Assembly: GCA_002427755.1 (NCBI GenBank)
Contig: DIYO01000006.1
Location: 15,270 to 79,269 of the forward strand
Origin: Roseivirga sp. UBA6052
GTDB lineage: Bacteria; Bacteroidota; Bacteroidia; Cytophagales; Cyclobacteriaceae
Direction: 5' to 3'
Length of the DNA: 64,000 nucleotides
Position 1 is the stretch's first letter, and each line of letters starts with the position of its first letter. The notes beneath the pieces were generated by a model, which worked only from the letters and a program-made list of their open reading frames with translations, did no database searches and had not been told where the DNA came from. Positions 35,453 to 43,672 of this stretch are shown here, one piece after another. The translations under genes were made by a program, and so were the position numbers.

Positions 35453-36223
35453 TTACACCAACTCTAGCAATTCTTTATTCACAACAGCTTCTGTAATTCG
35501 TTCATCACCTTCAAGCAATCTAAAAGCTACCCATCTGCTATTAGGTAAGCCGGGGAATTGCTTTTCTATCTCTTGGGCTAGTTTATTCACCGAAGATTCT
35601 ACCATTCCTTTAAGGTTTTTGACTTTGCGAGGTTTGCACACCAATTGCCCAGTAGCAACATCACTAATGGTAGATAACAATTGAGGTATGCCTTTTTGAG
35701 ATCTTGCCACCGTCTCTATTACAGGAATACCTAGTTTCTTAGCGAGTTCTCTTTGATCAATCTTAATATGGTTGCGTTCAGCTTCATCCATTAGGTTTAA
35801 GCTCAAAACCGCTTTGTTTGTAATTTCTAAAATCTGAAGTACTAAGTTTAAGTTCCGTTCCAGTCTGGTGGCATCAGCGACAATTACTGTTACATCTGGC
35901 TTACCAAAGAGTATGAAGTTTCTGGCTACTTCTTCATCTTGTGAAGTAGAGAGTAAGGAGTAAGTACCTGGTAGATCAATCAGTTTATATTTCTTTTCAT
36001 CGTAGCTGTAGGCACCTTCTGCACGTACTACAGTTTTACCTGGCCAATTACCTGTATGCTGTCTTAAGCCTGTTAATGCATTAAAAACTGTGCTTTTACC
36101 TGTGTTGGGGTTTCCAGCCAGTGCTACTACATAGTCTACTTTGTTCGTTTCAATACCCAGCTTTTTTAGGCTATTGACATTGTGAAAAGCGCAATCTTCG
36201 CATCCTGAATGTGATGTTGACAT
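35453..36223 (-). CDS. feoB: FeoB GTPase half (split FeoB, N-terminal part)
   Basis: This 256-residue protein has a short Cys/His-containing lead (GCEDCAFHNV) and a FeoB G domain: G1 GNPNTGKST (37-45), G3 DLPGTYSL (83-90) and G4 NLMD (143-146). A helical GDI-like region follows to the end. Its TAA stop touches the ATG of the permease half, so a single in-frame stop divides an otherwise continuous FeoB. It may be a true gene split with reinitiation, a nonsense mutation, or an error. It follows the DtxR-FeoA gene by 2 bp. Confidence 0.93.
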   Translation of the reverse strand: MSTSHSGCEDCAFHNVNSLKKLGIETNKVDYVVALAGNPNTGKSTVFNALTGLRQHTGNWPGKTVVRAEGAYSYDEKKYKLIDLPGTYSLLSTSQDEEVARNFILFGKPDVTVIVADATRLERNLNLVLQILEITNKAVLSLNLMDEAERNHIKIDQRELAKKLGIPVIETVARSQKGIPQLLSTISDVATGQLVCKPRKVKNLKGMVESSVNKLAQEIEKQFPGLPNSRWVAFRLLEGDERITEAVVNKELLELV

Positions 36224-36225
36224 TT

Positions 36226-37236
36226 TTAGCTTCTATTAATGAGAATTAAGTCTGACAATGATTTTCTAAGTGCTATAGAGGTGTTTCTTACCCTGTAAGC
36301 CACAGGATCTTTGAGTGGACTTTTTAGATCAATTTCAATTGCAGTTCCGGGAAGTATTCCTAAATCGAGCAACCTTCTTCTATTAGCGCCACGACACTCT
36401 TTAGAAAGGCCAATTACCTCGGCTTGTTCACCCTCGGTTAAGGCAGAAAGGCGTAGTGCGTTCTCTTCAAATATTTCATTGGCATTTAGTTCGGCCACGT
36501 GAATGTTCGCAGCAACAATAGATGAAAAGCGATGTTCTACACCCTCACATAGAAATTTAACTTCATTGCTGTTTTGCTCTATCAACTTGATATGCGAGCC
36601 AACAAATAGGCGTTTATCTAGAATCTGCTTATAGATTACCTCAGGTTCATCCTCTATATGAATGATCTTACCAGGTAGATCTAATGAATAGGATGGAAGA
36701 GGTGTCCATTCAACATTACTCATTTCCCCCATCTCATTTGGTATCGGATCTCCGTGTGGGTCGAACATAGGGTTGCCTAAGGTGGATTCTAGTTTGAGCG
36801 TTTGCTCTTCGCTTAGTTTGTGCTCCATCTTTTCGGCAAGCATATGCCAATCGCTAGCTTGGTGACCAGTTCTTTCAGCTAGGTACTTTTCCCATAGCCT
36901 ATGGACACGTATAATTCTAAGCGCATACAATCTTCCTTCCTCAGTTAATTGAATGCTATTGTTGTCTAAACTCACTAAGCCACTTTGGGTCATGTTCTCC
37001 ACAACTGAGAAAATGCTCTTTCTTTTTAATTGTAAAGCGCCTGCTAGGTTATCTAGTGTGGCTTTGCTTTTACTCTCTTCAACATGAAACAACTGCTTTA
37101 AAATGTCTTCAGTGAGTGTTTTCTCTTGTTTGATTTTACTTTGGAGTAAATCTTTAGCACCAAATATTCTGTAGCCAAGCCAGGCTAATGCTACTAGCGC
37201 TCCAAAGACCAATAAGTTGATTAGTGCTGGATTCAT
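36226..37236 (-). CDS. Membrane-anchored DtxR-like protein fused to FeoA
   Basis: This is a 336-residue protein. A single N-terminal transmembrane helix (INLLVFGALVALAWLGYRIF, about 5-24) is followed by a DtxR-type winged helix (about 45-105), the metal-dependent dimerisation region (LWEKYLAERTGHQASDWHMLA, MFDPHGDPIPN) and a FeoA SH3-like domain at the C terminus (about 260-333, GLSKECRGANRRRLLDLGILPG). It probably links iron sensing to FeoB at the membrane. Whether the winged helix still binds DNA while tethered is unknown. It is the second gene of the iron operon (8 bp after dtxR, 2 bp before feoB). Confidence 0.88.
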   Translation of the reverse strand: MNPALINLLVFGALVALAWLGYRIFGAKDLLQSKIKQEKTLTEDILKQLFHVEESKSKATLDNLAGALQLKRKSIFSVVENMTQSGLVSLDNNSIQLTEEGRLYALRIIRVHRLWEKYLAERTGHQASDWHMLAEKMEHKLSEEQTLKLESTLGNPMFDPHGDPIPNEMGEMSNVEWTPLPSYSLDLPGKIIHIEDEPEVIYKQILDKRLFVGSHIKLIEQNSNEVKFLCEGVEHRFSSIVAANIHVAELNANEIFEENALRLSALTEGEQAEVIGLSKECRGANRRRLLDLGILPGTAIEIDLKSPLKDPVAYRVRNTSIALRKSLSDLILINRS

Positions 37237-37244
37237 AATTCCTT

Positions 37245-37916
37245 TTAATCAGTAGCTACCAATAAGTTCTCTGCAGCCCTTGGAGAAACCGTGATAGATT
37301 TATCGTTCTCAAGATTGATATCAATTGAGCCATCAAACTCATTTTTGTCTTCCACCCTCAGTTTTGTTCCAATAGAGATACCCATCTTATCTAGATATTT
37401 TAAGAATGCGGTGCTAGAATCGTCCACAGCTATTACCTGACAAGAGGAACCAATTTCCACCACCGACAAAGGTTCTTTCTTTACCTGAGCGAAATTGCCG
37501 TCTTCGTCAGGTATTGGGTCACCATGTGGGTCGTATTTAGGGTATCCCAAGAACTCGTCAAGTCTACTTATGAGTAGGGGAGATTTGATATGCTCAAGTT
37601 GTTCGGCTACTTCGTGTACCTCATCCCAATTGAATTTTAATTGATCTACAAGGAAAACTTCCCACAGTCGGTGTTTACGAATCACCTTGAGTGCAATCTC
37701 TTTCCCCTTAGGAGAGATGCTTGCACCTTTGTACTTCTGATAGAAAACCACTTTTTTCTGCGAAAGCTTTTTTAGCATATCACTAACCGATGCTGCTGTT
37801 GTCTGCATTTCGTCTGCTAGGGCATTAGTAGATACAGGTTTTCCGTCTTGAGTATTGAGATGATAAACTGCCTTGATGTAGTTCTCCTCAACGAAACTGA
37901 ATCCGTTTTCAATCAT
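37245..37916 (-). CDS. DtxR/MntR-family metal-dependent repressor
   Basis: This 223-residue soluble protein has an N-terminal winged helix (VSTNALADEMQTTAASVSDMLKKLSQKKVV, about 29-58). The dimerisation and metal-binding domain follows (HRLWEVFLVDQLKFNWDEVHEVAEQLEH, YDPHGDPIPD), and then a C-terminal FeoA/SH3-like domain (about 150-220). It is the first gene of the four-gene iron operon and probably represses it when Fe2+ or Mn2+ is bound. It is a homologue of the next gene, which adds a membrane helix. Confidence 0.94.
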   Translation of the reverse strand: MIENGFSFVEENYIKAVYHLNTQDGKPVSTNALADEMQTTAASVSDMLKKLSQKKVVFYQKYKGASISPKGKEIALKVIRKHRLWEVFLVDQLKFNWDEVHEVAEQLEHIKSPLLISRLDEFLGYPKYDPHGDPIPDEDGNFAQVKKEPLSVVEIGSSCQVIAVDDSSTAFLKYLDKMGISIGTKLRVEDKNEFDGSIDINLENDKSITVSPRAAENLLVATD

Positions 37917-38041
37917 AGTACAAAGATACTATTTAGAATAATCTAAAAAAAATATTAGCCTGATTGAAATGATTATAAATAAGGGGTTAATAATCAGATA
38001 TACAATGAGTTGTAAATTGGGTAAAATATTTTTAGATATAC

Positions 38042-39160
38042 TTAAATTAGGCTGTCGATTAGCTGATTGAGCTTCTCAGCTTCGGTTCTCCAGAGGCTTG
38101 TTTTAGTATCTCCCTTAGAATAGAAATCTGTAGTAGACATCTCATCTAAAACTTTGGCGGGATCAAAGTCATTGGGATTCAAATGAATAGCGGCATTAAA
38201 TTGCTCACAAAAGGTTATCCAAGTGGGATTATCTAATGCGATAATGGGTAGCTTATTGGCTGTATATTCAAAAAGACGTGTGAGTAGTTTTTCTTCATTA
38301 ATGCCGTTATCGGCTTTTTTCAGCACGAACCCGAAGTCAGCTTTCTCTATGGCTTCAATAATTTCTGCATGGGGAACTAGGTGGTCTCCACCGTTAAGTT
38401 CAATGTAATCTAGGTCTTTAATGGTTTCATGTAACCTAAGCAAATCACGCTTTAGGGCACAATAACCCACTATTCGGAGTCTAATCTTGTCGTTCAGAGC
38501 GTATAAAGCTTTTGTTACCTCAATAGCATCGAACACACCATTGTTCTCAGCAATAGTTCCTGTAAAGACAAGGTCTATGTATTCCGGATTAGGATTTCTG
38601 TAAGCAGTGCGTTGATCGGGCAGTGGCATGTATTTGTTTTCAAGAATAGTATACTTATCACCTAGAAATGGCAGTTGTTTTTCATAAACCTTCTCAGCTA
38701 GTATATAATGCTTGATGAGTGGCTTAGTCAGCCATTCTTTAGTTCTTACCCAAGAAGCAAGAATGGGGCGAAGCCCTTTTCTAAATACGTTTGTATAGAG
38801 AATGTTTTTTTTATAATTCTCACGTAGATCATAGATAAAATAGCCACCAAATAAAATTTTGTAAATAGTACTAACTATCAGTAAATCATGTGAGTTAACT
38901 ATGTATAGTTGAGGTTTTACTTTAATTAGTAATCTTAAGACTTTAAAGGGCTTTAAAAAACGTGTTAGGCTAGCTCTGCTGAAGTTTCCAAGACTATGGG
39001 TCGTAATGTATTCAGCAGCACGTTCATTTTTTGATTCAAAGCCTATGATATTAATATCATATTTGCCTATTTCAGCCAGCGAAAGACCAAACTTCTCAAA
39101 CATTCTTGTGTCATCTACTGGTTTAAGAAGTGAAGCAATTACGACTTTGGGTTTTTCCAT
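38042..39160 (-). CDS. Group-1-like glycosyltransferase (GT-B fold)
   Basis: This is a 372-residue cytoplasmic protein with a GT-B layout. The N-terminal Rossmann domain has KPQLYIVNSHDLLIVSTIYK, and the C-terminal domain has DLVFTGTIAENNGVFDAIEV (glycosyltransferase-1 start), LRIVGYC and ADFGFVLKKADNGINEEKLLTRLFEYTANKLPIIA (nucleotide-sugar site with the conserved E of the EX7E pattern). Donor and acceptor are unknown. It is a lone gene, divergent from dapD, with no capsule or LPS cluster nearby. Confidence 0.85.
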   Translation of the reverse strand: MEKPKVVIASLLKPVDDTRMFEKFGLSLAEIGKYDINIIGFESKNERAAEYITTHSLGNFSRASLTRFLKPFKVLRLLIKVKPQLYIVNSHDLLIVSTIYKILFGGYFIYDLRENYKKNILYTNVFRKGLRPILASWVRTKEWLTKPLIKHYILAEKVYEKQLPFLGDKYTILENKYMPLPDQRTAYRNPNPEYIDLVFTGTIAENNGVFDAIEVTKALYALNDKIRLRIVGYCALKRDLLRLHETIKDLDYIELNGGDHLVPHAEIIEAIEKADFGFVLKKADNGINEEKLLTRLFEYTANKLPIIALDNPTWITFCEQFNAAIHLNPNDFDPAKVLDEMSTTDFYSKGDTKTSLWRTEAEKLNQLIDSLI

Positions 39161-39196
39161 CGGTATTAACTAAATATAGAAATTTTCTCAACCATT

Positions 39197-40009
39197 ATGG
39201 AATTAAGAAACATCATTGAAAAAGCTTGGGACGACAGAAGTTTGTTGAATGATAAGGAGGTGATCTTGGCAGTAAAGACAATTATTGAAGACTTGGATCA
39301 TGGAGATAGAAGGGTAGCAGAACCAACTGAGGATGGTTGGAAAGTGAATGAATGGATTAAGAAGGCGGTGATCCTATATTTTCCAATTCAGAAAATGCAA
39401 ACTATTGAGGTTGGACCTTTTGAGTTTCATGACAAGATGAAATTGAAGACCGGTTATGCTCAAAAGGGAGTGCGTGTTGTTCCACATGCCATTGCTAGGT
39501 ATGGTGCCTATGTTTCTAAAGGAGTCATTATGATGCCTTCATATGTAAATATAGGGGCGTATGTAGATGCAGGTACAATGGTAGATACTTGGGCTACAGT
39601 AGGTTCTTGCGCTCAGATAGGGCAGAATGTTCATTTAAGTGGAGGTGTAGGCATTGGTGGCGTACTAGAGCCACTTCAAGCAGCTCCTGTAATTATTGAG
39701 GATAACGCGTTTATTGGCTCTAGATGTATTGTTGTTGAAGGTGTGAGAGTTGGTAAGGAAGCAGTACTGGGTGCTAACGTAACCTTGACGGGGAGTTCAA
39801 AGATTATTGATGTCACTGGAGATCAACCGGTAGAGTATAAGGGGTATGTGCCTGAAAGATCTGTTGTAATACCAGGATCTTATGCCAAGAAATTCCCAGC
39901 TGGCGAATACAATGTGCCGGCTGCATTGATTATTGGCAAACGTAAGGAAAGTACTGATAAAAAGACCTCTCTAAACGATGCGCTTAGAGAGAATGATGTC
40001 GCAGTTTAG
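39197..40009 (+). CDS. dapD: Tetrahydrodipicolinate N-succinyltransferase
   Basis: This is a 270-residue DapD of normal length. Helical N-terminal residues 1-100 are followed by a left-handed beta-helix of hexapeptide repeats (about 105-215: VNIGAYVDAGTMVDTWATVG, GGVGIGGVLEPLQ, NAFIGSRCIVVEG) and a C-terminal extension. It transfers succinyl from succinyl-CoA to tetrahydrodipicolinate in the lysine/diaminopimelate pathway, in the cytoplasm. A strong terminator follows at 40056-40080. Confidence 0.97.
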   Translation: MELRNIIEKAWDDRSLLNDKEVILAVKTIIEDLDHGDRRVAEPTEDGWKVNEWIKKAVILYFPIQKMQTIEVGPFEFHDKMKLKTGYAQKGVRVVPHAIARYGAYVSKGVIMMPSYVNIGAYVDAGTMVDTWATVGSCAQIGQNVHLSGGVGIGGVLEPLQAAPVIIEDNAFIGSRCIVVEGVRVGKEAVLGANVTLTGSSKIIDVTGDQPVEYKGYVPERSVVIPGSYAKKFPAGEYNVPAALIIGKRKESTDKKTSLNDALRENDVAV

Positions 40010-40055
40010 AACTTTATTCCCATTATGGGAAAAAATGAATAACTAACTATATTCG

Positions 40056-40080
40056 TAAGTCACTGTTTTACAGTGACTTA
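40056..40080 (+). terminator. Terminator of dapD
   Basis: TAAGTCACTG-TTTTA-CAGTGACTTA, a 10-bp perfect stem, is followed by seven T. It lies 46 bp after the dapD stop. Confidence 0.9.
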
Positions 40081-40128
40081 TTTTTTTGGATAAGAGTTTG
40101 ATCCTTTTGGCACTAGAACAAAACTCTT

Positions 40129-41313
40129 ATGAAACGATTACTCTTTACTTTCGCTGTCTCTATTTTTCTTTTTTCATGTGAGACTGAAGAAAACATATTA
40201 GATATTTCACCTGAAGAAATTTATCAACCGTCCTTAATCGCTAACGAAGACCTATCTGATTTAGCCCTGAGAGTCACTTCTATCTCATCAGGACATATCC
40301 AAGTGCTATCAACTACCTCAAGTGTCTCATACTCTCAAGTAGCTGAAGTATCACCTAATCAAATCAACGGATTAGACTTGAGTGCTACTGGTGTTACCGT
40401 TCTAAAAGGTAAAGCATATGTCACCTACCATGTTAGAGGAGAGAATTATGGTGGAGAGATTCTAACTTTTGATGTTTCTAACCCAAACAGCCCAACCTTA
40501 CTGAAGTCACTTGTTGATGAGCATGCCGATTACAATGATATCATGATGGGTCAGCATGAAGGCAATATTTGGGTGGCAGGAGCTAGAGATATTGACGTTT
40601 CGAAATATGCAAATTCTAACGGTGCTATAGCGACTAAAATAGGTTTATCAAATGGTCTTCCTAAAGATCAGCCATCTTGGGAAGCGGCTTTACTTTCATA
40701 TTCAGCTAGTTCGATTACGAGAGTAGACCCACCTCAGGGTGCTTCTAATGGCCGTATTTTCGTTACATCAGGAAGTAAAGGAGGTATCTCTGTTATCCGT
40801 GGAAATGATGTAAACGAGGTGTTCCATAGCAGGCAGGTGGATAACGCGAAGCATTTCGATTACGGAAATGATAGAGGTGTATTCTTAAGGGGGAATGGAG
40901 ATGGTACATCAACCATTGATATATATGCTTTAGACGATACATTTGATTTTGTGTCTTTCACAATTCCTTATGATGTTACACCATTAGGTAAGAACGGAGT
41001 GGATGTAGTTGGAGATTATGCTTACCTCGCCATGGGGCAAGATGGACTAGTAAAAGTAGATCTAGTGAATCAAAACGTGATTGGTTCTTTTCAATCAAGT
41101 GGTCAAGGCTTAGCCAACGGAGTTCAAGTGAAAGATGGATTGATTTACCTAGCCAATGGTAGTGATGGCTTAATCATGTTAGATGATAATTCACTTGCAC
41201 AACAGGCAGCTTATAAATTCAATGGCTCTTGTAACTACGTTCATGTTGATGGAGATAATCTCTTTATAGCCAATGGTAGAACGGGTGGGCTCATAATTAT
41301 GTCAAAAGATTAA
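40129..41313 (+). CDS. LVIVD-repeat lipoprotein
   Basis: This is a 394-residue lipoprotein (lipobox ending FSC, Cys17). Residues about 80-390 are a beta-propeller of LVIVD-type repeats (GEILTFDVSNPNSPTLLKSL, GDYAYLAMGQDGLVKVDL, DGLIYLANGSDGLIMLDD, DNLFIANGRTGGLIIM). It is a close paralogue of the propeller half of the 23066-24955 protein (both have the YVTYH..RG motif) but has no DUF4114. It is probably on the surface. The ATG follows an 8-bp inverted repeat (AAGAGTTT at 40092 and AAACTCTT at 40121). Confidence 0.85.
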   Translation: MKRLLFTFAVSIFLFSCETEENILDISPEEIYQPSLIANEDLSDLALRVTSISSGHIQVLSTTSSVSYSQVAEVSPNQINGLDLSATGVTVLKGKAYVTYHVRGENYGGEILTFDVSNPNSPTLLKSLVDEHADYNDIMMGQHEGNIWVAGARDIDVSKYANSNGAIATKIGLSNGLPKDQPSWEAALLSYSASSITRVDPPQGASNGRIFVTSGSKGGISVIRGNDVNEVFHSRQVDNAKHFDYGNDRGVFLRGNGDGTSTIDIYALDDTFDFVSFTIPYDVTPLGKNGVDVVGDYAYLAMGQDGLVKVDLVNQNVIGSFQSSGQGLANGVQVKDGLIYLANGSDGLIMLDDNSLAQQAAYKFNGSCNYVHVDGDNLFIANGRTGGLIIMSKD

Positions 41314-41384
41314 TTTTTGGTTTGAGTTTTTTGATTCAGAGTAGCGACATTGTCGCATAGGGTAGAACTTTCACCCTACTCGGG

Positions 41385-41401
41385 AGGGCCATTTTGGCCC
41401 T
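41385..41401 (+). terminator. Terminator after the LVIVD lipoprotein gene
   Basis: AGGGCCA-TTT-TGGCCCT is followed by TTTGCTTTTTT. Two smaller inverted repeats precede it: GCGAC..GTCGC near 41343 and GGGT..ACCC near 41360. Confidence 0.8.
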
Positions 41402-41428
41402 TTTGCTTTTTTATAACACCTTTTGCTA

Positions 41429-41436
41429 TACTTTTG
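41429..41436 (+). promoter_or_regulatory. Candidate Bacteroidota -7 box
   Basis: TACTTTTG matches the Bacteroidota TAnnTTTG -7 consensus and lies 24 bp before the ATG of the TPR lipoprotein. No TTTG -33 box sits at the ideal 19-bp spacing, so this is a tentative call. Confidence 0.4.
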
Positions 41437-41460
41437 CGTTTCATTACGGAAACGACTCAA

Positions 41461-42060
41461 ATGAAGACTATCAAGTCATTGTTTATTATACTATTTGTAG
41501 TACTTATTTCTGCCTGTAATAGCGATGTAACTAGAGAGGCAGATAAACTGGTAAGACAGGGGAAATATGCTGAAGCTATAGAGGCTTACAGCGAATATCT
41601 AGCTACAAAGCCTAAGGATATTAAATCACTTTATAATCGTGGTAGAGCCTATGAAGAATTGGGCCAACTCGAGAATGCCCGAAAGGATTTTATTAAGGTG
41701 TTAGATATTGATGTGGAGAATATCAATGCTAACCTGAGTATGGGTAAATATTGGTATAACAAAAACGATTATAACCGAGCCATTAACTTTTTCGACAAGG
41801 TAGTTAAGGTGGATGGCAGAGTATCAGAAGCCTATTTGTTAAGAGGTAGATCCTACCATCAAAGCGGTAATTTTGAGAATGCACGCGAGAATTACGATCT
41901 AGCCATCAACTTCGACAAGAAAAGTGCAGAAGCCCATTTGTTTAGGGGAGCATTAAAGGTTGCTGCCGGACAGAATAAGTCTGCCTGCAACGATTTCAAT
42001 AGGGCTAAAGCGCTAGGATCTGATGAAGCATCAAGCGCATTAGGTAAGTATTGTAAGTAA
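41461..42060 (+). CDS. TPR lipoprotein
   Basis: This is a 199-residue protein from ATG 41461 (MKTIKSLFIILFVVLISAC, Cys19). The longer frame from 41350 crosses a terminator and is rejected. Residues about 25-195 contain five TPR units of 34 residues (AEAIEAYSEYLATKPKDIKSLYNRG, ARKDFIKVLDIDVENINANL, AINFFDKVVKVDGRVSEAYLLRG, ARENYDLAINFDKKSAEAHLFRG). It is a periplasmic or outer-membrane scaffold with no enzyme domain. No partner is seen. Confidence 0.9.
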   Translation: MKTIKSLFIILFVVLISACNSDVTREADKLVRQGKYAEAIEAYSEYLATKPKDIKSLYNRGRAYEELGQLENARKDFIKVLDIDVENINANLSMGKYWYNKNDYNRAINFFDKVVKVDGRVSEAYLLRGRSYHQSGNFENARENYDLAINFDKKSAEAHLFRGALKVAAGQNKSACNDFNRAKALGSDEASSALGKYCK

Positions 42061-42146
42061 TTCTTCTGAGTTTTTATTAGCTTGAAGCAACGTTCTGAAA
42101 AAAATCAACGTCTTATAAGCAGTTCATTTTTTATAAAACTCAAACC

Positions 42147-42515
42147 ATGAAAAACACTAAAAACTTAAAAAGGTCATTTGCATTGTTAGCAATGACGTTA
42201 TTTCTTGTTGCAGCAGCTCCGGTAATGGATCCTGTGGGCGTATGGGATTATGAAGTAGAATCTCCTGATGGTAATGTCACAGGTGAAATGACCATCACTA
42301 AAACTGATGGGGAATATGAAGTAGTTATAGAGAGCGATATGTATGGTAAAATGGAATTGGAAGATGTAGCCATGGAAAAGGACGTGATGTCTGCTACATA
42401 TGAATTAGACGGTTTGCCATTGGAATTCGAGTTTTCATTTGATGGAGATGAAATGGAGGGTGTAGTTTATGCCAACGGTGATGAACTTCCTTTAACCGCA
42501 ACTAAGCAGAAATAG
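42147..42515 (+). CDS. Small secreted acidic beta-rich protein
   Basis: This is a 122-residue protein with a signal peptide (about 1-24, ending VAAAP). The rest is one acidic beta-sandwich that begins PVGVWDYEVESPDGNVTGEM. This pattern is common in Bacteroidota exported proteins, but I do not recognise a named family. It has its own promoter gap and ends next to a shared bidirectional terminator. Confidence 0.7.
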   Translation: MKNTKNLKRSFALLAMTLFLVAAAPVMDPVGVWDYEVESPDGNVTGEMTITKTDGEYEVVIESDMYGKMELEDVAMEKDVMSATYELDGLPLEFEFSFDGDEMEGVVYANGDELPLTATKQK

Positions 42516-42546
42516 TAGAGAAAACTACATTTTGAATAGATTTAGA

Positions 42547-42570
42547 AAACCAGGCCGATAGGTCTGGTTT
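42547..42570. terminator. Bidirectional terminator
   Basis: AAACCAGGCC-GATA-GGTCTGGTTT (10-bp stem with one G:T pair) is followed by TTTGTTT on the plus strand and has A-rich flanks for the minus strand. It lies between the convergent ends of the 42147 and 42576 genes. Confidence 0.8.
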
Positions 42571-42575
42571 TTTGT

Positions 42576-43577
42576 TTAGAACCATTGAGAAGTAAAAGTA
42601 TTGGCTTCTAATTGATTCTCCAATTCATCAGGTAAAGAAGGGAAGAAGTCGATATTCGTTAATGCTTCAATACGGTCAATAGAAACAACAAATGAAGCTA
42701 AAGGCTCGCTGCTTTTTTCGTTTTTCATCAAAAAAGCAATGGCTTTGATTTCTGGTTTAGCAATGTCAAGTAAAACTTTATAATAATATTCAGGTACAGA
42801 TACTTCGTTCTTTCCAATGGTTTTGAATGATTTGTTTAATACAGGGCCCGTAACAACATATATTTCAGAGTCTTGACTTGTCCAGTTTCTTATCTGATCT
42901 TCTAGCTTTTTCCATATACCACGATTGAAAGATGGTGCCTGAGGGCTCATGTTACTCATATAGAATGATTGTGACAAAGCGAACTCATCGTAAGAGAAAT
43001 CTGCAGCAGGTGCTAAATGACCTCTGTCATAACCGGATCCTTTATAGTCTGATAAATCAGCAGAGCCTGTTTTTACACGAGGGTCTTTTCTAAAGTCATC
43101 TTTCCTTTCAAATCTCTCTTGTGCTAAACTATCAGCTGAAAGTTTGTAAGCTACCCACATGGCTTGCTCGTGTTCTTCACTGTAGCGAATGGTGTAATAA
43201 GGCCTTTCTATAATCGCTTGATTAGCTTCATATGCAGGCCACATAAAATCGAAGGCCTTGGTGAAGTACAGATCAAAGGCGTCATAATCAAATGGCTTTT
43301 CAGTAGGCGCTACAGCTTTTATCTCAATCTCTGAAGACGAGGCTTCGCTGCTATCATCTTTATATATTGCATCCTCTTCAGTTGTAAGCGAAGGAAGTTC
43401 GAATTCACTTATGGCGTCAGGTACAAGTTTGCCTTCTTGGATAGCAAGAAATCCATAGCCTAGCCCTACTAATATGAGTAAACCCAAAGTGAAACGCGCT
43501 AAGCTAAATCCACCTTTATTTCTAGCGGTTGATTTTCTAGATGTTTTCCTTTTGGTAGGTACTCTTCTTTTGGCCAT
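42576..43577 (-). CDS. DNA/RNA non-specific endonuclease (NUC1 family), membrane-anchored
   Basis: This is a 333-residue protein. A very basic start (MAKRRVPTKRKTSRKS) and one transmembrane helix (about 28-46) are followed by a Glu/Ser-rich linker and the NUC1 domain (about 120-330). The catalytic motif is DRGHLAPAADF, with the magnesium-ligand Asn in FNRGIWKKLEDQIRNW further on. The catalytic domain is expected outside the cytoplasm. Possible roles are nucleic-acid scavenging or defence. No immunity-type gene is adjacent. Confidence 0.93.
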   Translation of the reverse strand: MAKRRVPTKRKTSRKSTARNKGGFSLARFTLGLLILVGLGYGFLAIQEGKLVPDAISEFELPSLTTEEDAIYKDDSSEASSSEIEIKAVAPTEKPFDYDAFDLYFTKAFDFMWPAYEANQAIIERPYYTIRYSEEHEQAMWVAYKLSADSLAQERFERKDDFRKDPRVKTGSADLSDYKGSGYDRGHLAPAADFSYDEFALSQSFYMSNMSPQAPSFNRGIWKKLEDQIRNWTSQDSEIYVVTGPVLNKSFKTIGKNEVSVPEYYYKVLLDIAKPEIKAIAFLMKNEKSSEPLASFVVSIDRIEALTNIDFFPSLPDELENQLEANTFTSQWF

Positions 43578-43672
43578 TCGTCTTTTTTGGCAATGATAAG
43601 GATAAATGGCTTTAGTCGAGTTGCAATTTTATTAAATTGAGAGGCTTTACATATTCAAAATCAAGACGAACT

